Assembly: GCA_023630585.1 (NCBI GenBank)
Contig: CM042552.1
Location: 20,177,569-20,241,568, forward strand
Source: Cranoglanis bouderius
Lineage: Eukaryota > Chordata > Actinopteri > Siluriformes > Cranoglanididae
DNA: 64,000 bases
Direction: 5' to 3'
Shown: positions 10,560 through 22,626 of the stretch, piece by piece
How the letters are laid out: every line of letters begins with the position of its first letter
How positions within the stretch are numbered: position 1 is the stretch's first letter
Program-made: the position numbers and the translations under genes
The notes under the pieces: model-generated
The model's database searches: none
What the model saw: only the letters and a program-made list of their open reading frames with translations
Told to the model about the DNA's origin: nothing

Positions 10560-11700
10560 AATATCGCCGTGAAACAAGAATATAGTTGTGCCCCAAATGA
10601 CATACTACACACTATACACTTATACTATGCACTATACACTCTGCCGTCTAGTGAATGAATTTTAGACGGGTAGTATCGTCTCAAACGGCACACTTTCGGT
10701 CTCGTACTAGCCGGAAGTATATGCTATTTCCCGTCGAGGGCAAATCACGTCAAACGCATGTTATGCGACGGCGCTAGCATTAGCGAGATAGCCAAACAGA
10801 TAACAAAAATGAACATGTCCGCGGGCGAATGTTGCTTGCACAATTTAAAATCAACATTGTAATTTGTGGTTGTGGCTGCTGGGAATGTAAACATTGTTTT
10901 TTTGTTTAGCATCTGAGCCTGATATAGCCCCGCCCCTTCCGCCACGTAAGGAAAACTGCGACTGTTGAGTGCATGAAGTGTCCATCGTTCCACACTTTAG
11001 CTCGTCAGCATCCATTTTAAAAACTATTTAGAAAACAAGAAAAAAAAAAAATGTATGGCTGCTTAGGACTTGTCCACATGGTTAAATCTTAAACATAACA
11101 ATCAGCATGAGGACTTCATTGATAACAGCAACCAACAAACATAGCTGAATAAAATCTTCTGTGACTATTGAAAAGTACAAAAGAACATGTACGCATACTT
11201 AGTCTGCAAATAGAAACAGGTATTGATGCCTCTCTACGTGTTCATAGTGTTGGGCAGCTTTACATATAATGCTATAATGTCTCGGAGATTACGAGCTATG
11301 CTAGCTAGTTATTTCATAAAACACTGATGAATTAGCTACATTTGTTTCCTCATATTCCTTGCTACATATTGCTTAGTTGATTATGAGGTGAAAACAATTT
11401 CATACGTGTGATCAAATGCATTTTGTGAATGTCCGTTAAAGATTTCACCAAAGCCGACATCATGCACTTCCCACAGACCTTCCTTCCTCAAACAATTCTG
11501 TCACAAAACCAATGCCGGTTAATTTGTGATGAGGTTTATTATTATTTCACATGTTTTCTTTTGTCCACACAACAAATGTCCATAGTGGTTTTTGCCTTGG
11601 TGTTCCTTACGCCCTATACTTCCTATACTGCAAGATAGATTGACCATCAGCAGTCATGAATATAATATTTACCTAAAATAATAAATAAATTAGGAACAAA
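10560..11700. other. Repeat-like upstream region, no gene seen
   Basis: Near 10,600-10,770 there is a dispersed-repeat-like stretch with CACTATACACTTATAC, CCGGAAGT and two similar phrases (GTCGACGGCAAATC near 10,531 and GTCGAGGGCAAATC near 10,733). The rest is AT-rich with no recognisable exon. It recurs in unit 2 at about 26,210-27,350. Confidence 0.45.
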
Positions 11701-11714
11701 CCAAATTTTCTTTT

Positions 11715-12635
11715 CTAATGGTTTGTCATAAAAATAAAAATAAAAACTTTTTTGTCTTCCAAAATAATGTCAGCTCCAGTAATCTCTAAAGAAAACAATA
11801 AAATCACACCAGTATAATTTAGTATAAATACAATTAAACAAGACATGAGGAATACTGGAAGCTCTGCACAGGGACCATCAGTTCCATTATCCGTCAGATC
11901 CACTTCGCATTCCTTCATATCTGAGCCTCCTTGAGCTTTACTCCTTGTGACCATGGAATGAGATCTTGTCCTACTGGGTTTCTTCTTTCCAGCTTTAGGG
12001 GAGGGTTCTCTGCAGTAGCATGTAGACTGTTCAATAGCCGAACAACTGCTTTCCCATATCTCTTGTAATAGTACATGGTCTGGGTTTCTCTGAGTCTGCC
12101 AGGGCTCTTGCATCTTTCAGCATTTCTTGGGCAACACTTTTCCCTTCTTTTCTAATATGCCTTAGTAGTTGTTTTCTCTTGTCCTCTTTCTTGCCTTCAA
12201 CCTTTAATGTCCCTCTCTGTTTTCCATGAAGGTCGTTCTGTTCATCATCATTTGTTGCTCCACTGTCTGTATAATCTGTAGAGGTACCCTCTTCCTCACC
12301 GGCTGTGTCTCTGCTGCCATCATGTGTTTGCTTTTGGACACAGCATGTTCCTACAGTAGATTCTCTGAAGCTGAGGGTGGGGCTTGTTCTCTTTTTGATC
12401 TCTCGTCACCTTGACCTGTCCCTCCCACGAGCAGTGACTTAGAATAGGGCTGTGTGCAACTGGATTTTCTTCTGTGTGGACAGCACAGGACAGTTCTTAC
12501 CATGCCTTTAAACATCCTATCTTTCTCTAGTTCTAGTCCCTCTTCTTCTTTTATCAGTGGATAGATGCCATTATACTGAGGTGGGGATATGAAGGGCGTT
12601 CCTGTCAGTGTAGCGGACATGTACTGATTATGCAA
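11715..12635 (-). other. Two adjacent unrecognised minus-strand open frames
   Basis: Frames at 12,635-12,351 (94 codons, including PPQYNGIYPLIKEEEGLELE) and 12,113-11,715 (132 codons, including KAGKKKPSRTRSHSMVTRSK) are separated by stop-laden sequence in a related frame. A basic patch and a hydrophobic stretch near the end of the second are visible. The look is that of a decayed element ORF, possibly retroelement-derived, but I could not assign a family. The pair is repeated at 27,364-28,278. Confidence 0.3.
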
Positions 12636-12885
12636 GTTTACTTAACACACTCGAAATGAAAAAATGCTAAAATCAGATATCCCGTAAACAATGCATTAAC
12701 CTACTAACAAAATTTTAAATGCAAAAAATTATGTGCTGATTATACAAATATAATTAGTGCACTAAAAACAAAAAAATAATTAGCACAAGTAAAAATAAAA
12801 AATGTAAGTTCTGTTTGTAAGGATGAAGTTGTTCTTAATGTACTGGCTACAAGATGCATTACATTTTAGAAAGGCACTTGACCTA

Positions 12886-12886
12886 G

Positions 12887-12975
<89 letters not shown>
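12886..12975. repeat. (CT)n(CA)n microsatellite
   Basis: A (CT) run followed by a (CA) run. Unit-2 counterpart: 28,530-28,620. Reading frames through it are artefacts. Confidence 0.95.
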
Positions 12976-12976
<1 letters not shown>

Positions 12977-13060
12977 TTTTCTAAAGAAAAAAAAGAAGGA
13001 CAAGAAAATAAACAGCACCCTCTACTGGGCCTGCTGTAGCATCACTGATTGGAAATGCAG

Positions 13061-13129
<69 letters not shown>
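13061..13129. repeat. (CA)n microsatellite
   Basis: About 69 bp of CA; the unit-2 counterpart (28,707-28,791) is about 85 bp, a length difference between otherwise near-identical units. Confidence 0.95.
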
Positions 13130-13132
<3 letters not shown>

Positions 13133-13337
13133 CAGGGCCCGTCATTCATGCTCATACACTCTTACACACTCAGTCATCCTTTATGCAACATTCAAACCAA
13201 AGATACAATGACAAACTCAAAAACAAGACAACTCAACAAGCACAACACAATGATACATACAAGGCCTTTTACAGAGACAATATGAATTCTACTCACTGAG
13301 CAAAACCTGTATACAGCCTTTACTGGAGTAGAAACTA

Positions 13338-13636
13338 TTGAACTGGACACAGGTTTGTCTTTTATCAACATTTGGCCGTTGCTTATCCTCCAGGGGGGCG
13401 TCACCGTGTTACAATAGAGTGTGTACCATGCAGACTACACAGGCAGGGGAATCACCAATACTAATGCAGAATTTGATAAAACCGGCTCTGCTTACCTTTT
13501 TCCCTATGGTGGCCAGCAGTCCGGCCCCTACCTGGGCAGTCCACTCCGTCCCACTCCTCCGGATTATAGCCCTCCTGGCTGGCTCGCCAAATTTATCATT
13601 TGGTCATTTGGTTCCACCCACTTAGACAATTTGTGA
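13338..13636 (+). other. Unrecognised open-frame stretch
   Basis: Two overlapping frames (95 and 71 codons) are repeated unchanged at 29,000-29,298. The 71-codon frame includes DYTGRGITNTNAEFDKTGSA and ends shortly after WSFGSTHLDNL. The mix of G, P, Y and S looks protein-like rather than AT-rich noise. I recognise no family, and it has no start or splice context I could defend. Confidence 0.2.
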
Positions 13637-14420
13637 ATATGCAAAAGCTACTTCTGCGAACTAGTCCTAGGATTTTTGGCCTATCTTTACAAATGTGGTG
13701 TGAAACTACTCAGCAGAGTGTGAACCTCAGTAATTACCAAAAACATGTAGACATTTGTAAACAATATAGCTGCCATACCCACACATTGTTGTTCTAGTTT
13801 TGGGTTCTTTTCCAGTTGTTGTTTATTTTTTTAGTTGTTTTTGCACTTGCATCCGACTCCCTGGATTTCATGACAAATAAACCAGGAGGCTGAGCTGATT
13901 CACTCAAACAGCTGTAATTCATGATTCATGATATAGATTTGAACTAAACTTGAAAGACACATTTAGTACAAGGTTCTGAGGATGTCTGCAAAGGTTGGGG
14001 TGTGGTCATCAAGAGGGCAGAGTTAGGTCCAAATAGCTATGTCTCAGGAGCCAAAAGTTCAATTGAGCAGAAATTCGGTGTGCTGCATGGATTTGCTAAT
14101 CTGTAGCTGGATTTTTAATTATCACTGAATTACTTAAAAAAACATGGCTGCCTTCAGCCAATCATCTTTCAACAGGCGTTTCACACAGCTAGAATTGAGC
14201 TAGACACTAGCTAAAACTAGAAATTAGATAAAACTAGATAAGTATGTTCATCTGTGGTCTCTTTACTGTTCTATGTATCTTGGCAAAGAACTGGCCACTG
14301 GGAGCATTGTTTGCAAGTAGTACTTGGACCCAGCAGATTCCCACTTGTGGCTATTGTTGTTGTTGTTGTTGTTGTTATTTCTTTATGGATTACTGCTCAG
14401 AAGGTTGGGGGGGGGGGGAT

Positions 14421-14560
14421 GTCAAGCTGCCACTGTTGGGCCTTTGAACAAGCCCCTTAACCCTATTTGCACCATGGCTGGCCCTGTACTCTGACCCAAA
14501 CTTCCTAAGAAGCTGGGATAGGTGATGAGAATAATTTTGCTGTACTGTAACATAAATGCC
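14421..14560 (+). repeat. SINE core fragment
   Basis: AAGCTGCCACTGTTGGGC and the core that follows match the SINEs at 4,478 and 51,003. The unit-2 copy is at about 30,085-30,222. A G-run just before it (14,407-14,419) is longer in unit 2. Confidence 0.65.
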
Positions 14561-15320
14561 AGCCAGCTAACGTTCTCTTCACCTTCTCTATATCTCTTAA
14601 TTTCTCTCTCTCTTTCTCTTGATTTCTTTCCCTCTCCCATTCCGTATCTTCTCTCGTTTGCCAACTCGTGTTCCTTTACTATCTAGTATTTAAAAATACT
14701 TAAGGTTAATAGGTTTTGTCACTGGGACTTGAGAGAGAGAATATAGTTGGTATATTTCGTTAATTCATCTTTCGACAGGTGTATGTCCTAAAAGTGTCAT
14801 CTTCAGTGTCATTATCATCAATCAAATTTTGACAGGTCTAGGTCAGAGGTCATCATGAATAAATTTAATTTTGTCAGGTCAACAGGTGTCTGTATATTAA
14901 ATGAAAGCACCATTCCCAGCTATGAAGAGTTGTTATATTTCATCAAATTAATTTGACAGTTGTATGCACTGAAAAAAAGGGAAAGCAGCTCTATTGAAAA
15001 TACTAAAATACAGTACACTTACAATCAGCTTCATACGTTTATGTTTGAGATTATATTAATTATATTGCATAGAGTCCAAGTGAAATTCATCACAGTTATC
15101 AAAAAGTGATATAATCACACTGCAATAAAATGTTCAAATTGATTCAGACTTCTAACAAATGACATTCCTTCAACATGATTTTTAACTGCTTGTTCAGTTT
15201 ACTTAATTAAAAATAGATATTGCAACACAATTCGTTTGTCTCAAATTAATTTCATCCATCTACGTTCAATCCATCTACATTTACTTAACAACTTTTTTTT
15301 TGAACAACTTCAAAGCGAGT
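14561..15320. other. No gene seen
   Basis: AT-rich sequence with a recurring phrase of the type GACAGGTGTATG or TCAGGTCAACAGGTGT near 14,776, 14,833 and 14,876, possibly a decayed local repeat. It recurs in unit 2 at about 30,223-30,988. Confidence 0.4.
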
Positions 15321-15323
15321 GCG

Positions 15324-15406
15324 TGCGCATGCGCTTACTTGCAAAGCGCGACCACTGGTCTGGAGAGGGACACCTGAGAGGACTGACTGGCAAAGTTCTG
15401 TAGAAG
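15324..15406 (+). promoter_or_regulatory. NRF-1 palindrome followed by a candidate first exon
   Basis: TGCGCATGCGCT at 15,324-15,335 is a full match to the NRF-1 site (YGCGCAYGCGCR), a marker of CpG-type housekeeping promoters. About 70 bp further on the plus strand, GTAGAAG is followed by GTAAGAAT at 15,407, a good splice donor. No downstream coding exon on the plus strand is recognised in the window. It may be the promoter remnant of a gene lost or displaced by the duplication. The copy is at 30,993-31,075. Confidence 0.4.
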
Positions 15407-15727
15407 GTAAGAATTGCAATAAAAATCTGATATCATGGATCCACTGGCGAGGTGAAGCTCCTAAATTTACTTGTAAAAATTAAATTATAATATTAAAAGA
15501 TAAAATGGCTATTTGTCGGTTGTGGTGAATAGTTAAATTAAGTTGGAGCCAGCTTAATCTTATGCTCATGGGAATATTTTTGTAATTTATCTCCATAAAT
15601 GTAATATGCATGTAAACATGTATTTTGTAATGCTATTGTTGTTGATTAATGTTGTCAGGTATATGCATATGCTTCATTTTACTGCTGAACAACTGCTCTT
15701 GCTTAATAAAATTCTCCCCTTCTTACA

Positions 15728-15788
<61 letters not shown>
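15728..15788. repeat. (TATC)n microsatellite
   Basis: About 15 units here against about 19 in the unit-2 copy (31,398-31,473). The repeating YLSI reading frames it creates are spurious. Confidence 0.95.
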
Positions 15789-16000
15789 AGTCAATCAAGA
15801 AACTCCTTTATTTGATATTGTTTACATCAGTTGTTTATTTCTGATTGGCTTGTGCAGTTTTACATGCCACCACTAGGGGGCTCTAGTGAGCACTGAAGAC
15901 TACAAGAAAAGGTTTTTTTTTTTGCCCAGCTAACATTAGCACATATCATTATAGAATATTGGTATCTCATGACGTATAGGATAATGAGTATCATTACACT

Positions 16001-16682
16001 TGCTAGGTTTTCCCGCTCTCGCTATGCTACAAATGGAGCGTAGCCTACTTCCGCATTCCACAGGAGCGCATTCCAGCGCCATTCAAAGACTCACGTTTTG
16101 TTTACCTCGGCCACGTGCTTTTGTTATGGTGTTCACGTCATGTCTCCGCCTCCTGTGTTTCCCCATGTGCTTTTGTTTTCGTATTCATGTCATGTCTCCG
16201 CCTCCTTATTTCCTATTGGTTCATGTTCTTTTCATTGCTCGTTGGTTTCAGGTGTCTTTGATTTTGTGTATGATTTGTACGTGTTTAAAAACCCCAGTCT
16301 GTGTCCGCTTCAAGGCGGAGTACTAGTTTAGCTTAGATGAGTATTAGTTTAAATTCCGTGGCGCTTTCATCCGTAGTTCTTTTGTCTGTAGTCTCGTATC
16401 CGTGGTTCCCAGACCACTTCCTCGTTTTATCGTATCCGTGGTTCCCAGACCACTTCCTCAGTTTGAGTGTTTTTTTTTCCCCTGTCTTTTGGATTACTGT
16501 TTTTTCTTCGAATTCAGTATTTGGGGATTACTACCTTTTTTGGATTACAACCTGGATTATTATTTGTCTTTTTGTTGTGGATTCCTGTGTTTTTTGTTAA
16601 TAAACTCTGTTGCATTATCTGACGTCTCCCCAGCGCATGCATCCTGACTCCCTCGTCCTTCCACACACCTGGTGTCGTAACA
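16001..16682. mobile_element. Solo LTR (Ty3/gypsy-type), 682 bp, unit 1
   Basis: The segment begins TGCTAGG, ends CGTAACA and is bounded by the 5-bp direct repeat ACACT at 15,996-16,000 and 16,683-16,687. It has the plan of fish gypsy LTRs: a GC-richer start, a TTTAAAAACC region, pyrimidine-rich DNA and AATAAACTC before the end. No internal coding sequence is present, so it is a solo LTR left by LTR-LTR recombination. It contains two copies of a 36-bp minisatellite starting CGTATCCGTGGTTCCCAGAC (16,394-16,460). Confidence 0.85.
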
Positions 16683-16947
16683 ACACTGAGTACAATTCTA
16701 ACATGCTACTAGATCTGATATTACGCACATCACATAAACAGGATTACAGCCTCAATCCAGAGCTATGAAACTCTGATTTAATATTATATATCACTATTAA
16801 TGTCAAAGAATATCTCCAAAAGATGATCAACGGACCTTTTCATAGCATATTTATGACCTCAGATGTTACCCCAGTCTTACAAAGAGAGAAGTCAGTTACA
16901 TGTATATGAAATGTATGAAGCCTTCCTTGTGAAGGCCTTTATCAAAT

Positions 16948-18123
16948 TTATTGTCTAAGATCGTTCACATAATCATTGGCTGCGTTAATAATTTGCTTCA
17001 TCGCCCGAAGAATAAGTGCGTCCATGTCGTTGTTTGTATCGAGCTCTTCATGATAATTCTTGACAGGAAAGATCTGATTCAGGGGTATGCCTAGTATGTC
17101 ACTGCAGAAGTGCATCTGCAGGCACACACAAAACAATATAAACGTTAATACAACTATACGTTTTATAGTTTGTATTAATGCACATAATTAGCTTGTCATT
17201 CTTCTGAGCTAAATGATGTTAATAACCACAATCTCACATCCAGTCATCTTAAACGGGACCTCAATGATAATTCCACATAAAATAGTAATAATTTCATGCT
17301 GCTACAATAAATGGAAACACTGCACACCAACAGCAAACGGGATTTATACAGTATCTGAAAGCTTTTAACTTAATAACGAAGAAAGTACATTTCTACAGTA
17401 CAAAACAGTTTTGTGTCTTTGTGGAATTCATTTTTAAATTGATTTTTAGTTAATTAAACCTTTCTTTGGACTTACCTTTTCCTCAACGCGCCTGCTTTCG
17501 TAGATGGTTCGTAAATCGTTCCTAACTAATGAGCACGTCTCATCAACATGTGTCAAGACAACCATATGAGGGATACCTGCCAGATGAAAAAGAAAAAAAA
17601 AAAAAAAGCTCCTACTCAATTAGTCATTTTCTACTCTCTCTGTAACAGAATATTTCATATGTAGCAAAAATCTATTTGTAATACATCATTAATATTTCAC
17701 ATTGCTGCTCATGGGTTTAGTATTCAGTATGTCCTCTACACGATAAACTTTTATTTACAGAAGTTACTCTAGAAATATGTAAAAGAGGAACAACATCTTA
17801 CCCAGATCACTGGCTCTGCTCCTGATAGACCTTAATTTCCTTACAACTCCATTGCTGAGAAAAATCACATCTGCTGCTGACAGGATGGAGACCAGACAGT
17901 GAGCTTTATTATTCAGAGTAGGGTTACTGATGTAGCCTGGATCTCCAGCAGTCAGAGGAGACATGGGGTTAAACTGAAAGTATAGATACAGTATTTATAC
18001 TAATGTCATTTTAAAATAATCAGGATGAATTCCACAGTTAACCCCAGGCCCTAAACCCATCACATCACTCAGGATAAAAGGTAAACTTCCACCATCCCAG
18101 CTTCTTATTCTGTAGGATTTGAA
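16948..18123 (-). pseudogene. IFI44-like gene fragment B1: 3' half
   Basis: Minus-strand exons: 18,123 to about 17,974 (G3 region, damaged), 17,973-17,802 (172 bp), 17,576-17,476 (101 bp, G4-type LTHVDE) and 17,115-16,948 (last, FPVKNYHEELDTNNDMDAL, stop TAA). Sizes 172 and 101 equal those of gene E exactly. The G3 exon reads SDVMGLGPG, then IHPDYFKMTLV and a stop. It runs without a usable intron into the next exon, so the end of the exon and most of the intron appear deleted. Exons 1-3 are missing because the tandem duplication join lies upstream at 18,676. The last three exons are intact and could still be used by an upstream transcript (see A2). Confidence 0.85.
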
Positions 18124-18676
18124 CTGTAAAGAGAACCTAAAGTCATTTCCTAAAGATGAATGATTACACACATATTTCTATGAAGTTATTACTAACGCAG
18201 CATCTGCACAGTATCTGTTTCAAGTATCTGAAGCATGTGCTTTTAAAACATTAACACATTTAATTACTAAATTATCTTTGATGGTTCACACAAATGAAAA
18301 AAATGTTGCTAATTGATTTTATTGTATAAAATTTAGCATTAAAAGTGTACACATATATCACCGCCCTGCATCAGATTTGCTGAATAGGATCTGATCGTCG
18401 TTTCTTACTAACACTTAGATGCTGAGATCAGATATGGTGTTAGTTTTGCTCTAGAACATCACAACGTTTCACAAAGCCTGATGTCCAGTGTAGAGCTTTT
18501 TTTGCCTAAGATGGACCATAAACGTTAGAGCTATTGCCAGATCCACTGTCACCAACACAGGAAACACTATGTTTATGTACAATAGGTGAGCAACATTTAT
18601 CACTTTTCCTCTGATTAGCCCTTATATGAATGCTAGGCACACTTACACACACACAAAACTCCTGATTTCAGGGATT
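18124..18676. other. Intron remnant of B1 up to the duplication join
   Basis: Non-coding DNA equivalent to 33,835-34,386, which in B2 is part of the intron between the G1 and G3 exons. The join with unit 2 is at 18,676/18,677. Confidence 0.75.
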
Positions 18677-19218
18677 GATGGATCAGCGATATGTCTGGAG
18701 AAAGAAGAATGAAGAAAGAACACTCTGTCCACAGTCAAGCATGGTGGTGGCTTGGTGATGCTCTGGGGCTGCTTTGCATCCTCTGGCACAGGAAACCTGC
18801 AATGTGTGGAAGGCGAGATGGATTCATTGAAGTATCAGGAAATCCTAGGAGAAAACTTCATGCCGTCTGTTAGGAAGCTGAAGCTTGGGCGTCATCCACT
18901 GGACCTTCCAACAGGACAATGATCCCAAGCATACCTCAAATTCCACCAAGGCTTGGTTGCAGACGAAGTTCTGGAAGATTCTACAGGGCCATCACAGTCA
19001 CCTGACTTTTTGATTTGAAGAAGTCGGTTGCAGCACACAAACCCAAGAATATTACTGAACTGTTGAATTTGGGGAAACCACTTGAAGCATTCATTGTGTT
19101 GAACTATTTCAATTGCTTTTGTTTGATTTGTTCAGTGCAAACAGCTGAAAGTCTGTAAAAAGTCTTTTTTAAATAAACCTGATTTGCAATGGGGTTTGAA
19201 TAATTTTAATTGCAACTG
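18677..19218 (+). mobile_element. Tc1-like transposon, 3' part only (unit 2)
   Basis: The same Tc1 element as at 1,065-2,251, but starting at its middle because the tandem duplication broke inside it. The right inverted end and its TA (19,219-19,220) are present; the left half is replaced by B-gene intron DNA. Confidence 0.88.
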
Positions 19219-19694
19219 TATTTGGTTTGGCAAGCAGCAGGTATGCTTTATCTCACAAGGCAGAGTCGGTCTGTTTAACTTATCTCTTAGTCACTAATGC
19301 TGTTTATGTTATAGCGATACTTTCGAGAACCAAGCAAATACTTTAAGGTATCTCATCCTAGCTACACAGATGAGTCTTGACTATAAGTGTGCTTTGAATC
19401 CCTCTGTTGAGTTCTATTCCTGTTGCCCAGTTTCTATAACTAGTGTAAAAAATTGTTGACAATAAGCTACCTAATATCAAAAGCCCACATGACTCCCTCC
19501 TATTTTCAAACCAAACTTAAACCAATAAACAATTAAATATGACATATAAGTAAGCAAGTTATGTGCAAGTTAAGTGCATATTTCAATGAAGTATTGAAAC
19601 TAGATGAACCAGTGGCAATATTTCTTAGAAAATACTGTGATCAGTAGTTTGAAAGCAAATATTTGTTTATAGATTTTGATTAATTTGAAGGCCC

Positions 19695-20274
19695 TGAGGT
19701 TACAGGGAGAAGAGGTAAAGAAGGTGCAGGATTTTAAGTACTTGGGTCAACAGTCCGGAGCAATGGGGAATGTGGAAAAGAAGTGAAGAAGCATGTGCAG
19801 GCAGGTTGGAATGGGTGGAGACAAGTGTCAGGTCTGTTGTGTGATAAAAGAGTACCAGCAAGAATGGAAGGAAAGGTGTACAGGACAGTAGTGAGACCAG
19901 CGATGTTGTATGGTTTGGAGACAGTTGCACTGAGTAAAAGACAGGAGGAAGAGTTAGAGGTAGCAGAGCTGAAGATGTTGAGGTTCTCTTTGGGAGTGAC
20001 GAGGATGGATAGGATCAGGGATGAGTACATCAGAGGGACAGCACATGTGAGATGTTTTGGAGACAAAGTTAGAGAGGCCAGGTTGAGATGGTTTGGACAT
20101 GTTCAGAGGAGGGAGAGTGAATATATCAGTAAAAGGATGCTGAGGTTAGAGCTGCCAAGCAGGAGGCCGAGAGGAAGACCAAAGAGGAGGTTTATGGATG
20201 TAGTGAAGGAGGACATGAAGGTAGTCGGTCTGATAGAAGAGGATGCAGGGGATAGGGCTAGATGGAGGCAGATG
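19695..20274 (+). mobile_element. RTE-type LINE tail (unit 2), 3' end deleted
   Basis: The copy of the 2,728-3,352 insertion. The left 17-bp target repeat is kept (19,678-19,694). The end, including the right repeat, was removed by the 281-bp deletion, so the frame now runs on into flanking DNA as a 188-codon fusion with no biological meaning. Confidence 0.85.
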
Positions 20275-22626
20275 TACAGTGAAAAGCTACCTTTTCCACT
20301 CAATGCACAGATCACAATGGACCACCAATGGCTGTCTAGCCTTAGTTAGGGGGAGAGGTGTGTGTGGCACTGTGGCCATACTTAAGCATTGGCTATGGGG
20401 GGACAGAAGAGTTACAGGTATAGCTCAGGGCTTTTCATGAAGTGGCTTAGATGCAATTTGTAAAAGTAATTTGTAAAAATTTGTATACCTACAAAACTAT
20501 CCACAATAGCTCTTAGCATTAGGCTTCATAGTTCCTATGAATATATTGTAAATGAAATACTGAGAATACTGATGAAATGCTTTATGTTTGAGTTATGGCA
20601 AAAGGAACACTCACAAAACTGAAGATCTGTCAGTTGTTACCTGTTTTGTGTGTAACTGTGTAGAAGTAAAACTTGAGGCTTTTAATACGATAGATCATAA
20701 TATTCTCCTAGACAACATGGAAAATTTCGTTGGGGTTTAAGGACGGCTCTTAGCTGCCTGTTATCAGTTTGTAAACGTTAATGGTGCCCTCTCTATGAAT
20801 ACAATTATAAAATGTGTTCAGCTCTGCCATGGGTATGTCTATAACTTTGCATGAGAGCTCATACTTGCCAAATGCACTGGAATGCTTTCATGCTCAATGT
20901 TCTGTGACAGAAAAAAAAACTTTAAGTAAAGAATCTTGAAATACCTGCTCATGGCAAGGCAGTAAACAATGTAAACATTGTATAGAAGATAGAAAGCTTG
21001 CCAGAAAATTCCACAGGACTTGGGTCTGGTTCAGGAGTTGAATTAAGTTATGTTCTGCAAATCATTATTTGTTGTTATAATTTATGAATTAATAATCATT
21101 CCTTTTTCTTGTAGCCCTGTTTCCATTGTTTTCCAGTGTTCCAGTTGTAATATGAATATGAATACAGATACGAATATTTGGTGCATTAACCAAATACAGA
21201 TACAGATAGTGGCATGGGTTTATATACAGAGTTTGCAAGCTCACAAAAGAATTTAAAATAAATTTCTTATATTTAAAATTTAAATGTCGCATCTCATTAA
21301 ATAAAATTACATTTTATTTCTGTGGTGTCTTAAATAAAAATTCAAATCTCGAAAATACAGATTGGGCTGAATCATCCTGGATTCCCAGGGAAAAGTTAGA
21401 TGCTTTCAAAGTTATCAACCTCAGTATTTAGTCAATCACTGTCATCAGCCATGCTTGTGCCAGGACTGTTACTTGAGGTGAGGTGAGGAGAGGAGGAGAG
21501 AAAGTTTAAAAGATATTCAAAGGAAAAATGCAACATCTGTTTAATGGACCTTGATCTCATGAAGAAATTTGATTAATGTGGTTGAATTCTGGTCAAGTCC
21601 CTCTAATAATTTACGTTATAGCAGCTACAAACAGTCGTTCTATCACTGCATGTATGTGTGTTTAATTTATGCATTAAATGTAGCTGCATTTCCAGCTCCA
21701 GTTCCACACTCCCATGTGGAGTTTCATGTGTCCATTCTTGTTTCCACCAGGTTCTTCAGTTTCCTCCCTTTGGCTATGATAAATTGCCACTAGCTGTGCA
21801 GGAGTTGCGAGCATAGTGTTCTGTGGTGACCTACAGTAGGTTACTGACCAGGGTGCATTCCAGCCTTGCGGCCATCGTACCTGGGATAGGCTCCGGATCC
21901 ACCACGACCCTGACCAGGATAAAGTGTGTAAGATGAATAAATAAATAAATGAATGCGTTTTGTGTCCATAATTCATAAAGTTTATTTATCATACTTCCAC
22001 ATACTCTCAATATGCTTTACATGGAAGAGGTCTCCAAGGATCATTTCACCAGGGTCAAACACATTAGCCAGTTGAGCATGTACACAAAATAACTCGAATG
22101 TTACATGGATTTATTATTTTTTTTAAATTTATTATTTTTTTACAGGATATAAGGTTTAACTCTCTAATGTCCACCTTTAGCAGAATTAATTAAACATGAT
22201 AAAGGATTGTCATAAAACTAAAATTACCAACATGGAGAGTTGATAGAAATATTGCTCTGCAATTATATAACACATATACACTAAATGATGTTCTTTTGGC
22301 CGCTATTGTCTTGACTGCAAGCTCTCTCCAATGGGCCAATGCATATGCAAAACATAAAATCATAAAAACATCATCTCATTTTGCATCTTAAACACAAATA
22401 CCCAGACCCACACCCCCACACACACACCCTAAACTCTGTCACACAAACACACAGAGGGCTGTATTCAGAGTTGAGTGTGGATTTAATATTGAAATTGCTC
22501 ATTCAGACCACAGACGTAAGAACAGAATCACATTACAAGAGTTATGCACATGGAGCGGAGTTTGCCTAATACGATTACGGTTACGATTTTTTTTTTGCAT
22601 CTTAATCAGAGAGACTGCTTAACTTG

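Larger units (their letters stand above)
1715..18676. repeat. Tandem duplication, unit 1 (about 17.0 kb)
   Basis: From GATGGATCAG inside the Tc1 element to CAGGGATT at 18,676, the sequence is repeated as unit 2 (18,677-34,386). At 18,676/18,677 the end of this unit runs directly into the Tc1 interior, while unit 2 continues past the same point into TATAACGACC. This is the signature of a head-to-tail duplication with little or no microhomology. By eye the units differ by only a few substitutions per kilobase, apart from microsatellite length and the two deletions in unit 2. Confidence 0.93.

Noticed and set aside
12780..13285. Open frames made of HTHTH or CVCVC repeats
   Set aside because: They are translations of (CA)n/(CT)n microsatellites, present in both strands and variable in length between units.
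15606..15876. Two overlapping frames with repeated YLSI, and their unit-2 copies
   Set aside because: Products of the (TATC)n tract; no protein family, and length changes with the microsatellite.
16000..16647. Plus-strand frames of 77-108 codons in the solo LTRs (also 31,685-32,357 and 38,761-39,466)
   Set aside because: They lie wholly inside LTRs bounded by target repeats, with no protein family; LTR composition explains them.
19783..20349. 188-codon frame as a new fusion gene in unit 2
   Set aside because: It is the LINE tail running through the 281-bp deletion join into flanking DNA; no selective or structural sign of a real protein.
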